A DNA stretch of 64,000 nt from the NCBI RefSeq assembly GCF_026460985.1, contig NZ_JAPKNM010000025.1, positions 17,506 to 81,505 on the forward strand. Direction: 5' to 3'. The notes under the pieces were generated by a model. The model worked only from the letters and a program-made list of their open reading frames with translations. It was not told the origin of the DNA and did no database searches. The DNA is from Sphingomonas sp. Its GTDB lineage: Bacteria > Pseudomonadota > Alphaproteobacteria > Sphingomonadales > Sphingomonadaceae. Shown piece after piece: positions 8,982 to 18,600 of this stretch (the stretch's first letter is position 1; every line of letters begins with the position of its first letter). Both the position numbers and the translations under genes were made by a program.

Positions 8982-9074
8982 CCGTCATGCTGAACTTGTT
9001 TCAGCATCCACCGCGCCGCAGGCGATGTCGTCGCCCGCGGCATGGTGGACCCTGAAACAAGTTCAGGGTGACGG
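8982..9074. repeat. Paired palindromic intergenic repeat (TGAACTTGTTTCA type)
   Basis: Two arms (about 8983-9011 and 9045-9074) are inverted relative to each other around a 30-base GC-rich centre. Each arm is itself a small hairpin: ATGCTGAA..TTTCAGCAT on the left and CCCTGAA..TTCAGGG on the right. The bases that differ between the arms (ATGC against CCC) are matched by a change on the other side of the same arm. I recognise this as a dispersed repeat of sphingomonad genomes. It occupies the divergent spacer between the S66 peptidase and the Mur ligase. Confidence 0.8.
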
Positions 9075-9133
9075 AAAGGGGAAGGCGTGTCGCGCCTTGC
9101 TCCCCCCGACGAAACCGCCGATAGCGCGACGCC

Positions 9134-10579
9134 ATGCACCACGGCAAACCTTACTTCTTCGTCGGCATCGGCGGCTCGGGGATGATGCCCCTGGCGATGA
9201 TCCTGGCGGGGCAGGGCGCCACCGTCGCCGGATCGGACCGCAGCCTCGACGCGGGCCGGCTTCCCGCCAAGTTCGACGATCTGAAGCGCCGCGGCGTCGC
9301 GCTCTTCCCGCAGGACGGCAGCGGCGTGGCTTCTCCCGAGCAGATCGTGGTCGCCTCCGCCGCGATCGAGGCGAGCGTCCCCGACATGGTCCGCGCCGCC
9401 GCGCTCGGCAATGCGCGGATGACGCGCGCCGAGCTCAACGCCGCCCTGTTCAACGCCGCCCCGCAGTCGATCGGCGTCGCAGGCACCAGCGGCAAGTCGA
9501 CCGTGACGGGCATGATCGGCTGGATCCTCCATGCGTGCGGGCGCGACCCGACGGTGATGAACGGCGCCGTGATGAAGAACTTCGTCTCGTCCGACGCGCC
9601 CTTCGCCAGCGCGCTGGTCGGCGCGGGCGATGCCTATGTGAGCGAAGTCGACGAGAGCGACGGTTCGATCGCGCTCTATCGGCCCGGGGTGGCGGTGCTC
9701 AACAATGTCAGCCTCGATCACATGCCGATGGAGAAGCTGATCGAGCTGTTTGGCGCCTTCATCGCCAAGGCGGGCAAGGCGGTGGTCAACCTCGACAATG
9801 GCGAAGGCGCGGCGCTGGCGATGACCTTGCCCGCCGATCGGCTGCTCACCTTCGCGATCGAGGGCGATGCCGATCTGGTCGCGCGCGATCTTTCGGAGCG
9901 GCCCTTCGGCATCGGCTTCGCGTTGACCGAGCGTGGCGGCGCTGCCGTGGACGTCGAATTGCGGGTGCCTGGCCGGCACAATGTGTCCAATGCCCTCGCC
10001 GCGATCGGCGCGGCGCGCGCCGCGGGGATTTCGCTCGAGGATGCCGCCCGGGCGATCCGGCAGTTCCAGGGACTGAAGCGCCGCTTCGAGCTGGTCGGCG
10101 AGGCCGGCGGCGTCGCCGTGATCGACGATTTCGGGCACAATCCCGACAAGATCGCCGCCACCCTCGACACGCTCCACGCCTTTCCCGGGCGACTGCTGCT
10201 GCTGTTCCAGCCGCACGGCTATGGTCCGCTCAAGGTGATGCGCGCCGAGTTGGTGGCGATGTTCGCGTCGAAGCTGGGCGGGGACGATCTGCTCGTGCTC
10301 CCCGATCCGGTCTATCAGGGCGGCACCGTCGCGCGCGAAGTGACCAGCGCCGACATCGTCGCCGACGTCGCCGCCACCGGCGCGCAGGCGCTGCATATTC
10401 CCGATCGCGAAGGGGCGGCGGCCCATCTCGTCGCGCAGGCCCGGCTCGGTGATCGCATCGTGGTGATGGGCGCCCGCGACGACACGCTCAGCCTGCTCGC
10501 GCAGGCGATGCTGGAGGGGCTCGGCCAGCGCCGAATCGCGACTGCGCAAGGGGGCTTGCATCCGCACCCGGGTACGTGA
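9134..10579 (+). CDS. mpl: Mpl-type UDP-N-acetylmuramate:muropeptide ligase (Mur ligase family)
   Basis: A 481-residue Mur ligase with all three domains: an N-terminal Rossmann domain ([10 protein letters not shown], residues 8-17), the ATP-binding loop GTSGKST (117-123) with the following SEVDESDGS metal/ATP segment, and the C-terminal ligase domain ([26 protein letters not shown]). Mpl joins recycled L-Ala-D-Glu-mDAP to UDP-MurNAc, bypassing MurC, MurD and MurE. MurC is the alternative. Mpl is favoured by the first-domain sequence, the recognisable DDFGHNP motif and the divergent LD-carboxypeptidase, which makes the tripeptide that Mpl uses. The ORF stops before a convergent inverted repeat. 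Confidence 0.82.
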   Translation: MHHGKPYFFVGIGGSGMMPLAMILAGQGATVAGSDRSLDAGRLPAKFDDLKRRGVALFPQDGSGVASPEQIVVASAAIEASVPDMVRAAALGNARMTRAELNAALFNAAPQSIGVAGTSGKSTVTGMIGWILHACGRDPTVMNGAVMKNFVSSDAPFASALVGAGDAYVSEVDESDGSIALYRPGVAVLNNVSLDHMPMEKLIELFGAFIAKAGKAVVNLDNGEGAALAMTLPADRLLTFAIEGDADLVARDLSERPFGIGFALTERGGAAVDVELRVPGRHNVSNALAAIGAARAAGISLEDAARAIRQFQGLKRRFELVGEAGGVAVIDDFGHNPDKIAATLDTLHAFPGRLLLLFQPHGYGPLKVMRAELVAMFASKLGGDDLLVLPDPVYQGGTVAREVTSADIVADVAATGAQALHIPDREGAAAHLVAQARLGDRIVVMGARDDTLSLLAQAMLEGLGQRRIATAQGGLHPHPGT

Positions 10580-10623
10580 CACCTTGTGCCGGCTTGCTTG
10601 GTTCCCTCTTCGCGAGCCAGTGC

Positions 10624-10666
10624 GTGGCCGGAAGTTTGTCACTACGGAGCGCGGCCTTCCGGCCAC
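10624..10666. terminator. Inverted repeat between convergent genes
   Basis: GTGGCCGGAAG (10624-10634) is the exact reverse complement of CTTCCGGCCAC (10656-10666), with a 21-base loop. It sits directly against the stop of the minus-strand membrane-protein gene and 45 bp after the Mur ligase stop. No U-tract follows, so termination is inferred from position only. Confidence 0.5.
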
Positions 10667-11020
10667 TTACCCTTCCGCTGGGATTCCAGGACCTGGCTTA
10701 TGCCCGCGGGGATGTTCCACCCGGGCACGCCTGATCCGTAGTCCGATGAACAGGACGGTGGGCCAGAACACCGTGTTCAGGACGTCGCTCGTCGTATCCG
10801 GCATCCACCGCCCATGGTTTATGCGGTCGAAGACCTCGTTGGCGAACTCCGCGACATAGACCGCGAGCAACGGCCAGGGAGTCGCGAGCGAGCGGCCGGT
10901 CACCACGCGCACGAAGAGCAGGACCGCCATTCCGGCATGGATGTGGAGGACGGTATCGGGAGCGCCGGTGCCGTCGCCGACCCAGGCGATCAGGCGGCCA
11001 TATAGTTCGATCGGGTTCAT
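10667..11020 (-). CDS. Small integral membrane protein of unknown function
   Basis: About 117 residues starting MNPIELYGRLIAWVGDG. Three hydrophobic segments are visible: HIHAGMAVLLFVRVVTG, WPLLAVYVAEFANEVF and TVFWPTVLFIGLRI. The charged tail is arginine-rich. The Asp/Glu/His pattern in AEFANEVFDRINHGRW followed by TSDVLNTVFWP recalls small membrane proteins of the VanZ or phosphatase type, but I cannot assign a family. The start at 11020 was chosen over the longer frame because the upstream extension is arginine-rich and unlike protein. It has no close operon partner. Confidence 0.6.
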   Translation of the reverse strand: MNPIELYGRLIAWVGDGTGAPDTVLHIHAGMAVLLFVRVVTGRSLATPWPLLAVYVAEFANEVFDRINHGRWMPDTTSDVLNTVFWPTVLFIGLRIRRARVEHPRGHKPGPGIPAEG

Positions 11021-11170
11021 GCGGCGTGCCTTAGCCGATGATCTCCCTGCACGGCTATGCCCGCGTCGCAAGGGCGCGGCGTTCCTCGCGGCTCCGGAGC
11101 CAGGATACTCCCCGAGATGCAAACTCGCTTGTCTGCATGTCGTGCTAGCTTGCCGATATGTAAAACAACA

Positions 11171-11208
11171 TTGACATTACACGCCGCGGTGCGTAAAGCT
11201 ACCTTTAC
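11171..11208 (+). promoter_or_regulatory. Candidate promoter with an overlapping palindromic operator for the XRE operon
   Basis: TTGACA (11171-11176) is a perfect -35 box, and 17 bases later comes TAAAGC (11194-11199) as a weak -10. The palindrome GTAAAG-CTAC-CTTTAC (11193-11208) overlaps that -10. This suits an autoregulatory site for the XRE repressor encoded at 11651, which would block polymerase when bound. The first ATG of the operon is at 11232 after GGGAG. Confidence 0.55.
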
Positions 11209-11231
11209 TGATTCGAAAGGGAGCTTGACAT

Positions 11232-11654
11232 ATGAAGATGGCTACACCCGCCGGCCGCCGCTATCTGCGGCGCTTTTTCCCGACGATGTTCGCCTATGTG
11301 GCGGTGCTGTTCGCCTGCGTCTGGGCGATCGAGGCGTGGCATCCGACCGGGCTCGAGCTGGTCGTGCTCTCGGTGCTGCCCGCCGTCCCGATCATCGGCG
11401 CGATCGTCGTCATGGGGCTCTATCTGGTCGAGGAGACCGACGAGTTCCTCCGCCAGCGGATCGCGAGCTGCATGCTGTTCGGCACCGGCGTGCTGCTGGC
11501 GGCGAGCACGGTCTACGGTTTCCTCGTCAATGGCGGCGCGATCAGCCCCAGCGCCGAGCTGCCGCTCTGGGCCTTCCCCTTGTGGTGCGCCGCATGGGGC
11601 CTGGCGCAATGCGTGGTCGGCCTGCGCGACCATGCCGCGGGAGGGGGCGAATGA
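11232..11654 (+). CDS. Four-helix membrane protein, first gene of an XRE-regulated operon
   Basis: A 140-residue protein with four hydrophobic helices: PTMFAYVAVLFACVWAIEAW, VVLSVLPAVPIIGAIVVMGL, ASCMLFGTGVLLAASTVYGF and LWAFPLWCAAWGLAQCVVG. A conserved-looking cytoplasmic loop, EETDEFLRQRI, lies between helices two and three. Such proteins commonly precede a small XRE regulator, but no biochemical function is known to me. The ATG at 11232 follows GGGAG at good spacing. Its stop overlaps the XRE start (ATGA), implying coupled translation. Confidence 0.75.
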   Translation: MKMATPAGRRYLRRFFPTMFAYVAVLFACVWAIEAWHPTGLELVVLSVLPAVPIIGAIVVMGLYLVEETDEFLRQRIASCMLFGTGVLLAASTVYGFLVNGGAISPSAELPLWAFPLWCAAWGLAQCVVGLRDHAAGGGE

Positions 11655-11857
11655 AGAACCGCCTCCGCGTGCTCCGCGCCGAGCGCGAATGGAGCCAGCA
11701 GGACCTTGCCGAACGGCTCGAGGTCTCGCGCCAGAGCGTGAACGCGATCGAGACCGGCCGCTACGACCCCTCGCTGCCGCTCGCCTTCAGGATCGCCGAC
11801 CTGTTCGGCCTCACCATCGAGGAAATCTTCCTCAACCCAGCAAAGGACGTCCAATGA
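11651..11857 (+). CDS. XRE-family helix-turn-helix regulator
   Basis: A 68-residue protein that is almost entirely one Cro/C1-type DNA-binding domain: NRLRVLRAEREWSQQDLAERLEVS, then RQSVNAIETGRYDPSLPLAFRIADLFG, with the recognition helix near residues 26-36. It has no sensor domain. It overlaps the membrane protein upstream and the hydrolase downstream by four bases each (both ATGA), so the three genes form one translation-coupled operon. It probably represses its own promoter through the palindrome at 11193-11208 (inference). Confidence 0.9.
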   Translation: MKNRLRVLRAEREWSQQDLAERLEVSRQSVNAIETGRYDPSLPLAFRIADLFGLTIEEIFLNPAKDVQ

Positions 11858-12768
11858 TCGCCCGCATCCTCTTCGCGCTCGCCGCGACCGCCAGCATCCC
11901 CGCCATCCTCGGCCCCCAGCCGGCCCATGCCGCGGTCGCGCCGGCAAAGCTGATCCAGATGGAGCACATCTCGGTCGAAGTGATCGGCACGGGCAGCCCG
12001 GTGATCCTGATCCCCGGCCTTTCCAGCCCGCGCGCGGTGTGGGACGGCGTGGCGCCCGAGCTCGCCAAGTCGCACAGCGTCTACCTGGTCCAGGTCAACG
12101 GCTTCGGCGGCGACGATCCGCGCGCCAACCTCAAGCCGGGCGTGCTGGAAGGCGTGGTCGCCGATCTCCACACGCTGATCGGCGACCGGAAGATCGCGGG
12201 CGCGGCGGTGATCGGGCATTCGATGGGCGGCCTGGCGGGTCTGATGCTCGCCGCGCGTCATCCGGCGAGCGTCGGGCGATTGATGGTGGTCGACGCGCTG
12301 CCGTGGTTCGGGGTGCTGATGGCGCAGCCGGGAAGCGAATTGACCGTCGCGATGGTCGAGCCCCGTGCGGCGCAGATGCGCGACACCGTGACCGCCAGCT
12401 ATGGCAAGCCGCCGAGCAGGGCCGCGGCGGAAGCCAATGTCGCGTCGCTGACGCTCAAGCCCGAGAGCCGTGCAAAGGCGACCGAATGGGCGATGGCCGC
12501 CGATCCGCGCGTCACCGCACTGGCGCTCTACGAGGATTTGACCACCGACATGCGCTCCGAGCTCAAGGCGATCCGCGCGCCGGCGACCATCGTCTATGCT
12601 TGGAACAGCCAGTATCCGACGAAGGATCGCGCGGACGCCTTCTTCCGCGGCCAATATGCTTCGATCCCGAACGTCACCTATGTCGGGATCGGCGATTCGG
12701 CGCACTTCGTCATGCTCGATCAGCCCGCGGCCTTCGCCGCCGCGCTGGCCGCCTTCCTCGCCGGCTGA
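11854..12768 (+). CDS. Exported alpha/beta hydrolase
   Basis: A 304-residue protein with a Sec signal peptide ending near PAHAA (about residue 27). The alpha/beta hydrolase core shows the oxyanion strand PVILIPGLSSPR, the nucleophile elbow GHSMGG (Ser123) and a C-terminal histidine in GDSAHFVMLDQP (about 284). The acid residue is not obvious by eye. The substrate could be an ester or lactone. It is the last gene of the XRE operon, overlapping the regulator by ATGA, and ends eight bases before a strong hairpin at 12776. Confidence 0.85.
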   Translation: MIARILFALAATASIPAILGPQPAHAAVAPAKLIQMEHISVEVIGTGSPVILIPGLSSPRAVWDGVAPELAKSHSVYLVQVNGFGGDDPRANLKPGVLEGVVADLHTLIGDRKIAGAAVIGHSMGGLAGLMLAARHPASVGRLMVVDALPWFGVLMAQPGSELTVAMVEPRAAQMRDTVTASYGKPPSRAAAEANVASLTLKPESRAKATEWAMAADPRVTALALYEDLTTDMRSELKAIRAPATIVYAWNSQYPTKDRADAFFRGQYASIPNVTYVGIGDSAHFVMLDQPAAFAAALAAFLAG

Positions 12769-12775
12769 CAAAGAA

Positions 12776-12799
12776 GGGCCCGGGGAGATCCCCGGGCCC
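12776..12799. terminator. Bidirectional hairpin between convergent genes
   Basis: A perfect stem GGGCCCGGGGA-TCCCCGGGCCC, 11 bp with a two-base loop, begins eight bases after the hydrolase stop and lies 33 bp from the stop of the convergent DUF2171 gene. There is no run of T on either side. Confidence 0.6.
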
Positions 12800-12831
12800 A
12801 GTTGTGCTCACCTCGATTGTCCGGTGCCGGT

Positions 12832-13686
12832 TCAATAGGTGCCGGAGAAGCTGCGGTTGAGATTGCGCCCGGTCGACCAGTCGTCGCGATCCTCGTCGCG
12901 ACCGCCGTCGCCGAACAGCGCGCCCGATCGTTCCTCGTCGCGCCAATGCGCCTGCGCCTCCGCGGCGCTCTTGCGCAGCACCACCCGGTCGTCGACCGAC
13001 TGGATCCAGCGCGAGGGGATCGAATGGTGGTGCCCGCCGGCATCGCTGTCGCTCTTGGTCAGCAGGATGCGATCGCCGCGGATCTTGTCGACCGTGCCGA
13101 CATGGCTGCCGTCCGAGCCGACCACTTCCATATGTTCGTTCACGCGGCGCAGCGAATCGCGCTGTCCCTGGCGCTCGCTGCGCCAGCTGGTGAACTCGTT
13201 GTGGAAGCGCTGCGAATTCTCGCGGCGATATTCGTCATAGTCGCGGTCGAGCTCGGCGATGCGCTGGCGGCGCCACGTATGATAGTGGTCGTCGCCGGCC
13301 GCGCCGCGGGCGCGCTCGCCGCGCCCGATGCGGTCGTCATAGCGCTGGTCCCGTTCGCGGCGGCGCTCGGCCTCCTCGTCGCCGAACCATGCGCGCACCT
13401 CGTCGCCGGCGCGATCGAGGAAGCCGCGGTCCTCGCCATAGCCTGCACGGCGGGCATAGCTGCGCTCGCGGCCCCTGTCGCCGCGACCCTGCCAGTCGCG
13501 TTCGTCGCGCCGGCCGGCATAGTCGCCGCGTTCGCGTCCGCCATAGCCCAGCTCGCCGGCTGCGGCGTAGTCGCGCGCGCTCGAATAGCTATGGTCGCGG
13601 CCCGAGCCGTAATCCTCGGTATAGTCCTGCGGGTCGTCGCGGTCATAGGGGTCGCGCCGCCCAAATCGGCTGTTGCGGTCGTCCAT
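12832..13686 (-). CDS. DUF2171-domain protein with a long charged, Arg/Asp-rich N-terminus
   Basis: A 284-residue protein. Residues 1-130 are low-complexity and highly charged (many RD, DR and GR pairs with tyrosines; for example YDRDDPQDYTEDYGSGRD), predicted disordered. A coiled region around HTWRRQRIAELDRDYDEYRR follows. The last 100 residues hold a DUF2171/PRC-barrel-like domain: HMEVVGSDGSHVGTVDKI, then DRILLTKSD, SIPSRWIQSVD and DRVVLRKSA. DUF2171 proteins of this form are common in sphingomonads and have no established role; stress or cell-envelope functions have been suggested only by context. It is monocistronic and convergent with the hydrolase. Confidence 0.8.
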   Translation of the reverse strand: MDDRNSRFGRRDPYDRDDPQDYTEDYGSGRDHSYSSARDYAAAGELGYGGRERGDYAGRRDERDWQGRGDRGRERSYARRAGYGEDRGFLDRAGDEVRAWFGDEEAERRRERDQRYDDRIGRGERARGAAGDDHYHTWRRQRIAELDRDYDEYRRENSQRFHNEFTSWRSERQGQRDSLRRVNEHMEVVGSDGSHVGTVDKIRGDRILLTKSDSDAGGHHHSIPSRWIQSVDDRVVLRKSAAEAQAHWRDEERSGALFGDGGRDEDRDDWSTGRNLNRSFSGTY

Positions 13687-13855
13687 CTCGCCTCTCTCCT
13701 GATCGTTCGTCGGGCAAGGCGCGGCGAGCGTGGATCACCGCCGCGCCGACGCGGGATTCAGCGTGCGAGTGGGGTCTAAGGTTCCGGCATCCCGCCGGAT
13801 TCGCGGCCGTTCTGGCGTGGTGGGAGGGCGCTCCGCCGCCGCGGTCTCAAGCCAG

Positions 13856-13884
13856 TTGCATCGCGGATCGGGGCCCGCTAATGG
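13856..13884 (+). promoter_or_regulatory. Candidate promoter for tRNA-Ala
   Basis: TTGCAT (13856-13861) and TAATGG (13879-13884) are separated by exactly 17 bases. They lie about 33 bases upstream of the mature tRNA 5' end, which is the expected distance for a short 5' leader. Confidence 0.5.
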
Positions 13885-13916
13885 GAGCGCCTTCCGGGCA
13901 ACCGGAGACCGGCGGC

Positions 13917-13992
13917 GGGGCTGTAGCTCAGATGGGAGAGCGCTGCAATCGCACTGCAGAGGTCAGGGGTTCGATTCCCCTCAGCTCCACCA
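13917..13992 (+). tRNA. tRNA-Ala (anticodon CGC)
   Basis: A 76-base cloverleaf with CCA encoded. The acceptor stem GGGGCTG/CAGCTCC contains the G3-U70 wobble pair that is the alanine identity element. The anticodon arm is CTGCA-ATCGCAC-TGCAG, giving anticodon CGC, which reads GCG codons. The T arm is AGGGG-TTCGATT-CCCCT. It stands alone, upstream of the metal-efflux operon. Confidence 0.95.
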
Positions 13993-14070
13993 CCGCCGCC
14001 CCTTCCGAACGGAAATGCCCAGCGCAACCGCCGCGGTGACAATGCCGGCGGCATCGCCTATGGCGTCCGC

Positions 14071-14403
14071 ATGTTGCGCCGCTGCTGGCTCGTGATGCTC
14101 TGCCTGCTCGCCTCGTCCCTGGTGGCGACGACGACGGTGCACGCGCGCGAGGCATTGACGATCGCGGAGATCTCGTGCGGCGGCGACGTGCATGTGGCCG
14201 GCGATAGCGACGAGGCGCCCGCGGACCAGGATCGCGCCGCGCCGCACCAACATGGCGCCTGTCATGGCCATGCCTATGCGATCGGATCCGATGCGGTGAC
14301 GGCCGCACGCCATGCGGTCCGCTCCGGCGAGTCGGCATCGCGGCGCGCGCCCGGCCTCGCTTCGCTCTCGATCGATCCGGCCCTGAAGCCGCCAAGGAGC
14401 TGA
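14071..14403 (+). CDS. Small His/Cys-containing periplasmic protein preceding a metal RND operon (CzcI-like)
   Basis: A 110-residue exported protein: signal peptide MLRRCWLVMLCLLASSLVATTTVHA, then a mature part with SCGGDVHV and HQHGACHGHAYA, a cysteine/histidine-rich stretch able to bind metal. Position and composition resemble CzcI, the small periplasmic protein encoded before czcCBA operons, thought to modulate metal resistance; the sequence identity is not strong enough for a firm name. It is 84 bp upstream of the adaptor gene on the same strand. Confidence 0.6.
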   Translation: MLRRCWLVMLCLLASSLVATTTVHAREALTIAEISCGGDVHVAGDSDEAPADQDRAAPHQHGACHGHAYAIGSDAVTAARHAVRSGESASRRAPGLASLSIDPALKPPRS

Positions 14404-14487
14404 CGCCCGGCGCGCACGCGCGTGCCTCGCTCCTTGACTGCAACTTGCGTGGCGCCGGGCTTCGGCGCCACGCCGGGGAATCGTTCC

Positions 14488-15612
14488 ATGACATCGAAGA
14501 CAGCGACGCTTTCGCTCGCCCTGCTGCTCGCCGCGTGCGGCGCCGGCGAGGATATCGCGCAGAATCATCCCGAGACCGAAACGCACGGCGACGAGGGCGT
14601 CGTCACGCTCACGCCCCAACAGATCGACACCGCGGCGATCGAGCTGACCCAGCCGACGATCGGCGGCAGCGGCGGCGCGATCGCGCTTCCCGCGACGATC
14701 GAAGGCGATCCCCAGGGCACGCGCGTCGTGTCGGCGGCGATCGGCGGGCGCGTGGTGACGCTGACCCGCAACCTGGGGGAGGACGTCCGGCGCGGCGAGA
14801 CGCTCGCGGTCATCGAGAGCCGCGAAGCCGCCGCGCTCAACGCCGATGTGGAGGCGGCCGCCGCGCGCGCCGAGCTCGCCCGCTCCAACCTCAAGCGCGA
14901 GGAGGCGCTGTTCGCGAGAGGCTATCGGCCCGAGCGCGAGGTGCAGGTCGCGCGCGCCGCCGCCAAGGAGGCCGAGGTCGCGCTTCGCCAGGCGCGGCAG
15001 CAAGTGGCCGCGGCGGGGATCCGGAGCGGCAGCCTCAATCGCATCGTGATCACCGCGCCGATCGGCGGGCAGGTGATCGGGCGGAGCGCCGTGCTCGGCC
15101 AGACGGTCGCGGCCGATGCCGAGCTGTTCCGGCTGGCGAACCTGTCGCAGCTGAGCGTCACGCTCTCGCTCCAGCCCGGCGATGCCGGCCGGGTGCGGCC
15201 GGGCATGACGATCGAGGTCGACGCGGCGGGCCGCCGCCAGGCCGCGCGCATCACCTTCGTCTCGCCGGTCCTCGACGCCGAGACGCGGCAGGTGCCGGTG
15301 ATCGCGATGCTCGACAATCGCGCCGGCCGCTGGCGCGTGGGCGAGACCGTCTCGGCGCGCGTGATGCTGCCGTCGGACGGAGACGGCGCGATCCGCATAC
15401 CCTCCACCGCGGTGCAGACCGTCGAAGGGCGGACGGTCGTCTTCGTGCGGACCCCAAGCGGCTTCCGCGCGACGCCGGTGGCGCTGGGCCGGCAGGACGG
15501 CGGCAGCGTCGTGGTGACCTCCGGCCTTACCGGGCGCGAGCAGATCGCCGCGGCCAACAGCTTCACGCTGAAATCGGCGCTCGGCGCGTCCGAAGCCGGG
15601 CACGAGGACTGA
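14488..15612 (+). CDS. RND efflux periplasmic adaptor subunit (CzcB/CusB type)
   Basis: A 374-residue membrane-fusion protein with a lipoprotein-like N-terminus (LALLLAACGAG). The order is typical: barrel-sandwich/lipoyl half (VVSAAIGGRVVTLTRNLGEDVRRGETL), a coiled-coil hairpin (ALNADVEAAAARAELARSN and ARAAAKEAEVALRQARQQ), the second lipoyl half (IVITAPIGGQVIGRS), beta-barrel and membrane-proximal domains. It links the inner-membrane pump to the outer-membrane channel. The start is ATG 14488 (MTSKTATLSLALLLA), dropping 22 non-signal-like codons. The pump gene begins four bases after its stop. No outer-membrane channel gene (czcC/cusC) is next to it, which is unusual. Confidence 0.88.
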   Translation: MTSKTATLSLALLLAACGAGEDIAQNHPETETHGDEGVVTLTPQQIDTAAIELTQPTIGGSGGAIALPATIEGDPQGTRVVSAAIGGRVVTLTRNLGEDVRRGETLAVIESREAAALNADVEAAAARAELARSNLKREEALFARGYRPEREVQVARAAAKEAEVALRQARQQVAAAGIRSGSLNRIVITAPIGGQVIGRSAVLGQTVAADAELFRLANLSQLSVTLSLQPGDAGRVRPGMTIEVDAAGRRQAARITFVSPVLDAETRQVPVIAMLDNRAGRWRVGETVSARVMLPSDGDGAIRIPSTAVQTVEGRTVVFVRTPSGFRATPVALGRQDGGSVVVTSGLTGREQIAAANSFTLKSALGASEAGHED

Positions 15613-15616
15613 TCCG

Positions 15617-18600
15617 ATGATCGATCGCATCGTCGCCTGGTCCGTGGCCAGAAGCTGGCTGGTCCTCCTGCTCACCCTCGCCGCCGCGCTCGCCGGTGCC
15701 GTCGCGCTCTGGCGGCTGCCGATCGACGCCGTGCCCGACATCACCAACAACCAGGTCCAGGTGAACGTGCTCGCCCCGGCGCTGTCGCCCGAGCTGATCG
15801 AGAAGCAGGTCGCCTTCCCGATCGAGACCGCGCTCGCCGGGATCAAGGGACTGGAGAGCACGCGCTCGCTCAGCCGCAACGGCTTCGTCCAGGTGACGGC
15901 GATCTTCTCCGATTCGACCGACATCTATTTCGCGCGCAGCCAGGTCCAGGAGCGGCTGATCGCGGCGCAGGAAACGCTGCCCGCGGGCGCGCAGCCGGAA
16001 ATGGGGCCGATCGCGACGGGCCTCGGCGAGGTCTATATCTGGACGCTGCGCTATGCCGAGCGGACGCATGACGATCATCGCCCCGGCGAACCCGGGCTGC
16101 AGCCCGACGGGAGCTACATCACGCCCGAGGGCGACCGTCTCGCGACCGAGGCGGACAAGGCGACCTATCTCCACACGGTCCAGGACTGGATCGTCGCACC
16201 GCAGATCAAGACCGTGGCGGGCGTGGCGGGAATCGACTCGCTCGGCGGCTTCGAGAAGGAATATCTCGTCGTCCCCGACGTCCAGCGCCTGGCGCAATTG
16301 CGATTGTCGCTGTCGGATCTCGCCGAGGCGCTCGAGCGCAACAACGTCGCGACCGGCGGCGGTACGGTGGACCGCAACGGAGAGGGGCTCGCCGTGCGCG
16401 CCGATGCGCGCATCCGCGGCCTCGCCGAGCTGCGCGGCACCGTGATCGCCACGCGTGAGGCCACGCCGATCACGCTCGGCCAGGTCGCCGAGGTTCGGCT
16501 GGGGCAGGGCATCCGCCTGGGCGCCGCTTCGGAGAATGGCCGCGAGGTCGTCACCGGAACCGCCATCATGCGCATCGGCGAGAACAGCCGTACGGTCTCG
16601 ACCGGCGTGGGCGAGAAGCTCGCGGCGATCGCGCCCTCGCTCCCGCGCGACGTGGTGATCGAGCCGGTGCTCGATCGCACCCAATTGGTCAACGCGACGA
16701 TCGCGACGGTGTCGCGCAACCTCGCCGAGGGCGCGTTGCTCGTGATCGCCGTGCTGTTCCTGCTGCTCGGCAATTTCCGGGCCGCGCTGATCGCCGCTTT
16801 GGTCATCCCGGTCACCATGCTGCTCACCGGCATCGGGATGCTCCAGGCGGGCGTGTCGGCGAACCTCATGAGCCTGGGCGCGCTCGACTTCGGCCTGATC
16901 GTCGACGGCGCGGTGATCATCGTCGAGAACGCGCTCCGGCGCATCGCGGAGCGACAGCACCAGGAGGGGCGACCGCTCGTAACCGCCGAGCGACTGGACG
17001 CGGTGTCGAGCGCGGCGCGCGAGATGATCCGCCCTTCGGTCTACGGCCAGGCGATCATCATCCTCGTCTACGTGCCCCTGCTCACGCTGACCGGGGTCGA
17101 GGGCAAGACGTTCGAGCCCATGGCGCTGACGGTGATCATCGCGCTGGCCTTCGCCTTCGTGCTCTCGCTCACCTTCGTACCCGCGGCGATCGCGGCATGG
17201 CTGTCCAGGCCGGTCGAGGAGAAGGAAGGGCGCGTCGTCGCCTGGTTGCGCGGGCGGTACGAGCCGGGGCTGGACCGCGCGATGAAACGGCCGAAGCGCA
17301 CCCTCGGCGTCGCGCTCGGCGCGCTCGCGCTCGCGGGGGGCGCCTGGACCACGCTGGGGCAGGAGTTCCTGCCCCAGCTCGACGAAGGCGACGTGCTGGT
17401 CTCGGCGTTCCGCGTTCCCGGCACGTCGATCGAGCAGAGCCAGAAGATGCAGGCGCAGATCGAGCGGGCGCTGCAAGGCATGCCCGAGGTCCGCACGATC
17501 TTCTCGCGCACCGGCACCGCCGAGGTCGCCTCCGATCCGATGCCGCCCAACGCGACCGATATCTTCATCATGCTCAAGCCGCGCCGCGAATGGCCCGATC
17601 CCGGCGAGAAGAAGGCTGCGATCGTCGAGCGGATCGAGGCGCGGCTCGCCCGCGTGCCGGGCCATGCCTATGAAGTGACCCAGCCGATCCAGATGCGCTT
17701 CAACGAACTGATCGCGGGCGTCCGCTCCGACGTGGCGGTCAAGGTGTTCGGCGAGGACTTTGGCGAGATGAACGCGACCGCCGCGAGGATCGCCGCGGTG
17801 CTGCGGCGCACGCCGGGCGCGGAGGACGTGAAGGTCGAGCAGACCGAGGGGCTCCCCATGCTCGACATCGCCTTCCGCCACGACGCCGCCTCGCGGCTGG
17901 GCGTGCGCGCGCAGGACGTGGCGGACACCGTCGCCGCCGCGGTGGGCGGGCGCGAGGCGGGGGTGATCTTCGAAGGCGACCGGCGCTTCCCAGTGGTGAT
18001 CCGCTTGCCGGATCGGGTTCGCGCCGATCTGGAAGCGCTCGGCCAGGTGCCGGTGCCCACGCCGGGGGGTGCGTTCGTGCCGCTGACGTCGGTGGCCGAC
18101 ATCCGGCTGCTCGACGGTCCGAACCAGATCAGCCGCGAGAACGGCAAGCGCCGGGTCGTCGTCCAGGCGAATGTGCGTGGGCGCGACGTTGCCGGAGTCG
18201 TGGCCGATGCGCGGGCCGCCATCGCCCGCGACGTCCAGCTTCCCGCCGGCATCTGGCTCGAATGGGGCGGCCAGTTCCAGAACCTCGCATCGGCCCGCGA
18301 TCGGCTGGCCCTGGTAGTGCCGGTCTGCTTCGTGTCGATCCTGTTGCTGCTCTACGGGGCGCTCGGCAATGTCCGCGACGCCGCGATCGTGTTCACCGGC
18401 GTGCCCTTGGCGCTGGTCGGCGGGGTCCTGGCGCTCGTGCTGGGCGGGTTGCCCTTCTCGATCTCCGCCGCGGTCGGCTTCATCGCATTGTCGGGGATCG
18501 CGGTGCTCAACGGGCTGGTGATGCTCACCTCGATCCAGCAGCTCGTGGGGCAGGGCCGCGACCGCGCCACGGCCGCCCGCGAAGGCGCGCTTGCGCGCCT

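Noticed and set aside
8705..10666. A long minus-strand frame including residues such as HPELVSGSTMP
   Set aside because: It is a shadow of the Mur ligase. That peptide comes from reading through the palindromic repeat at 8982-9074.
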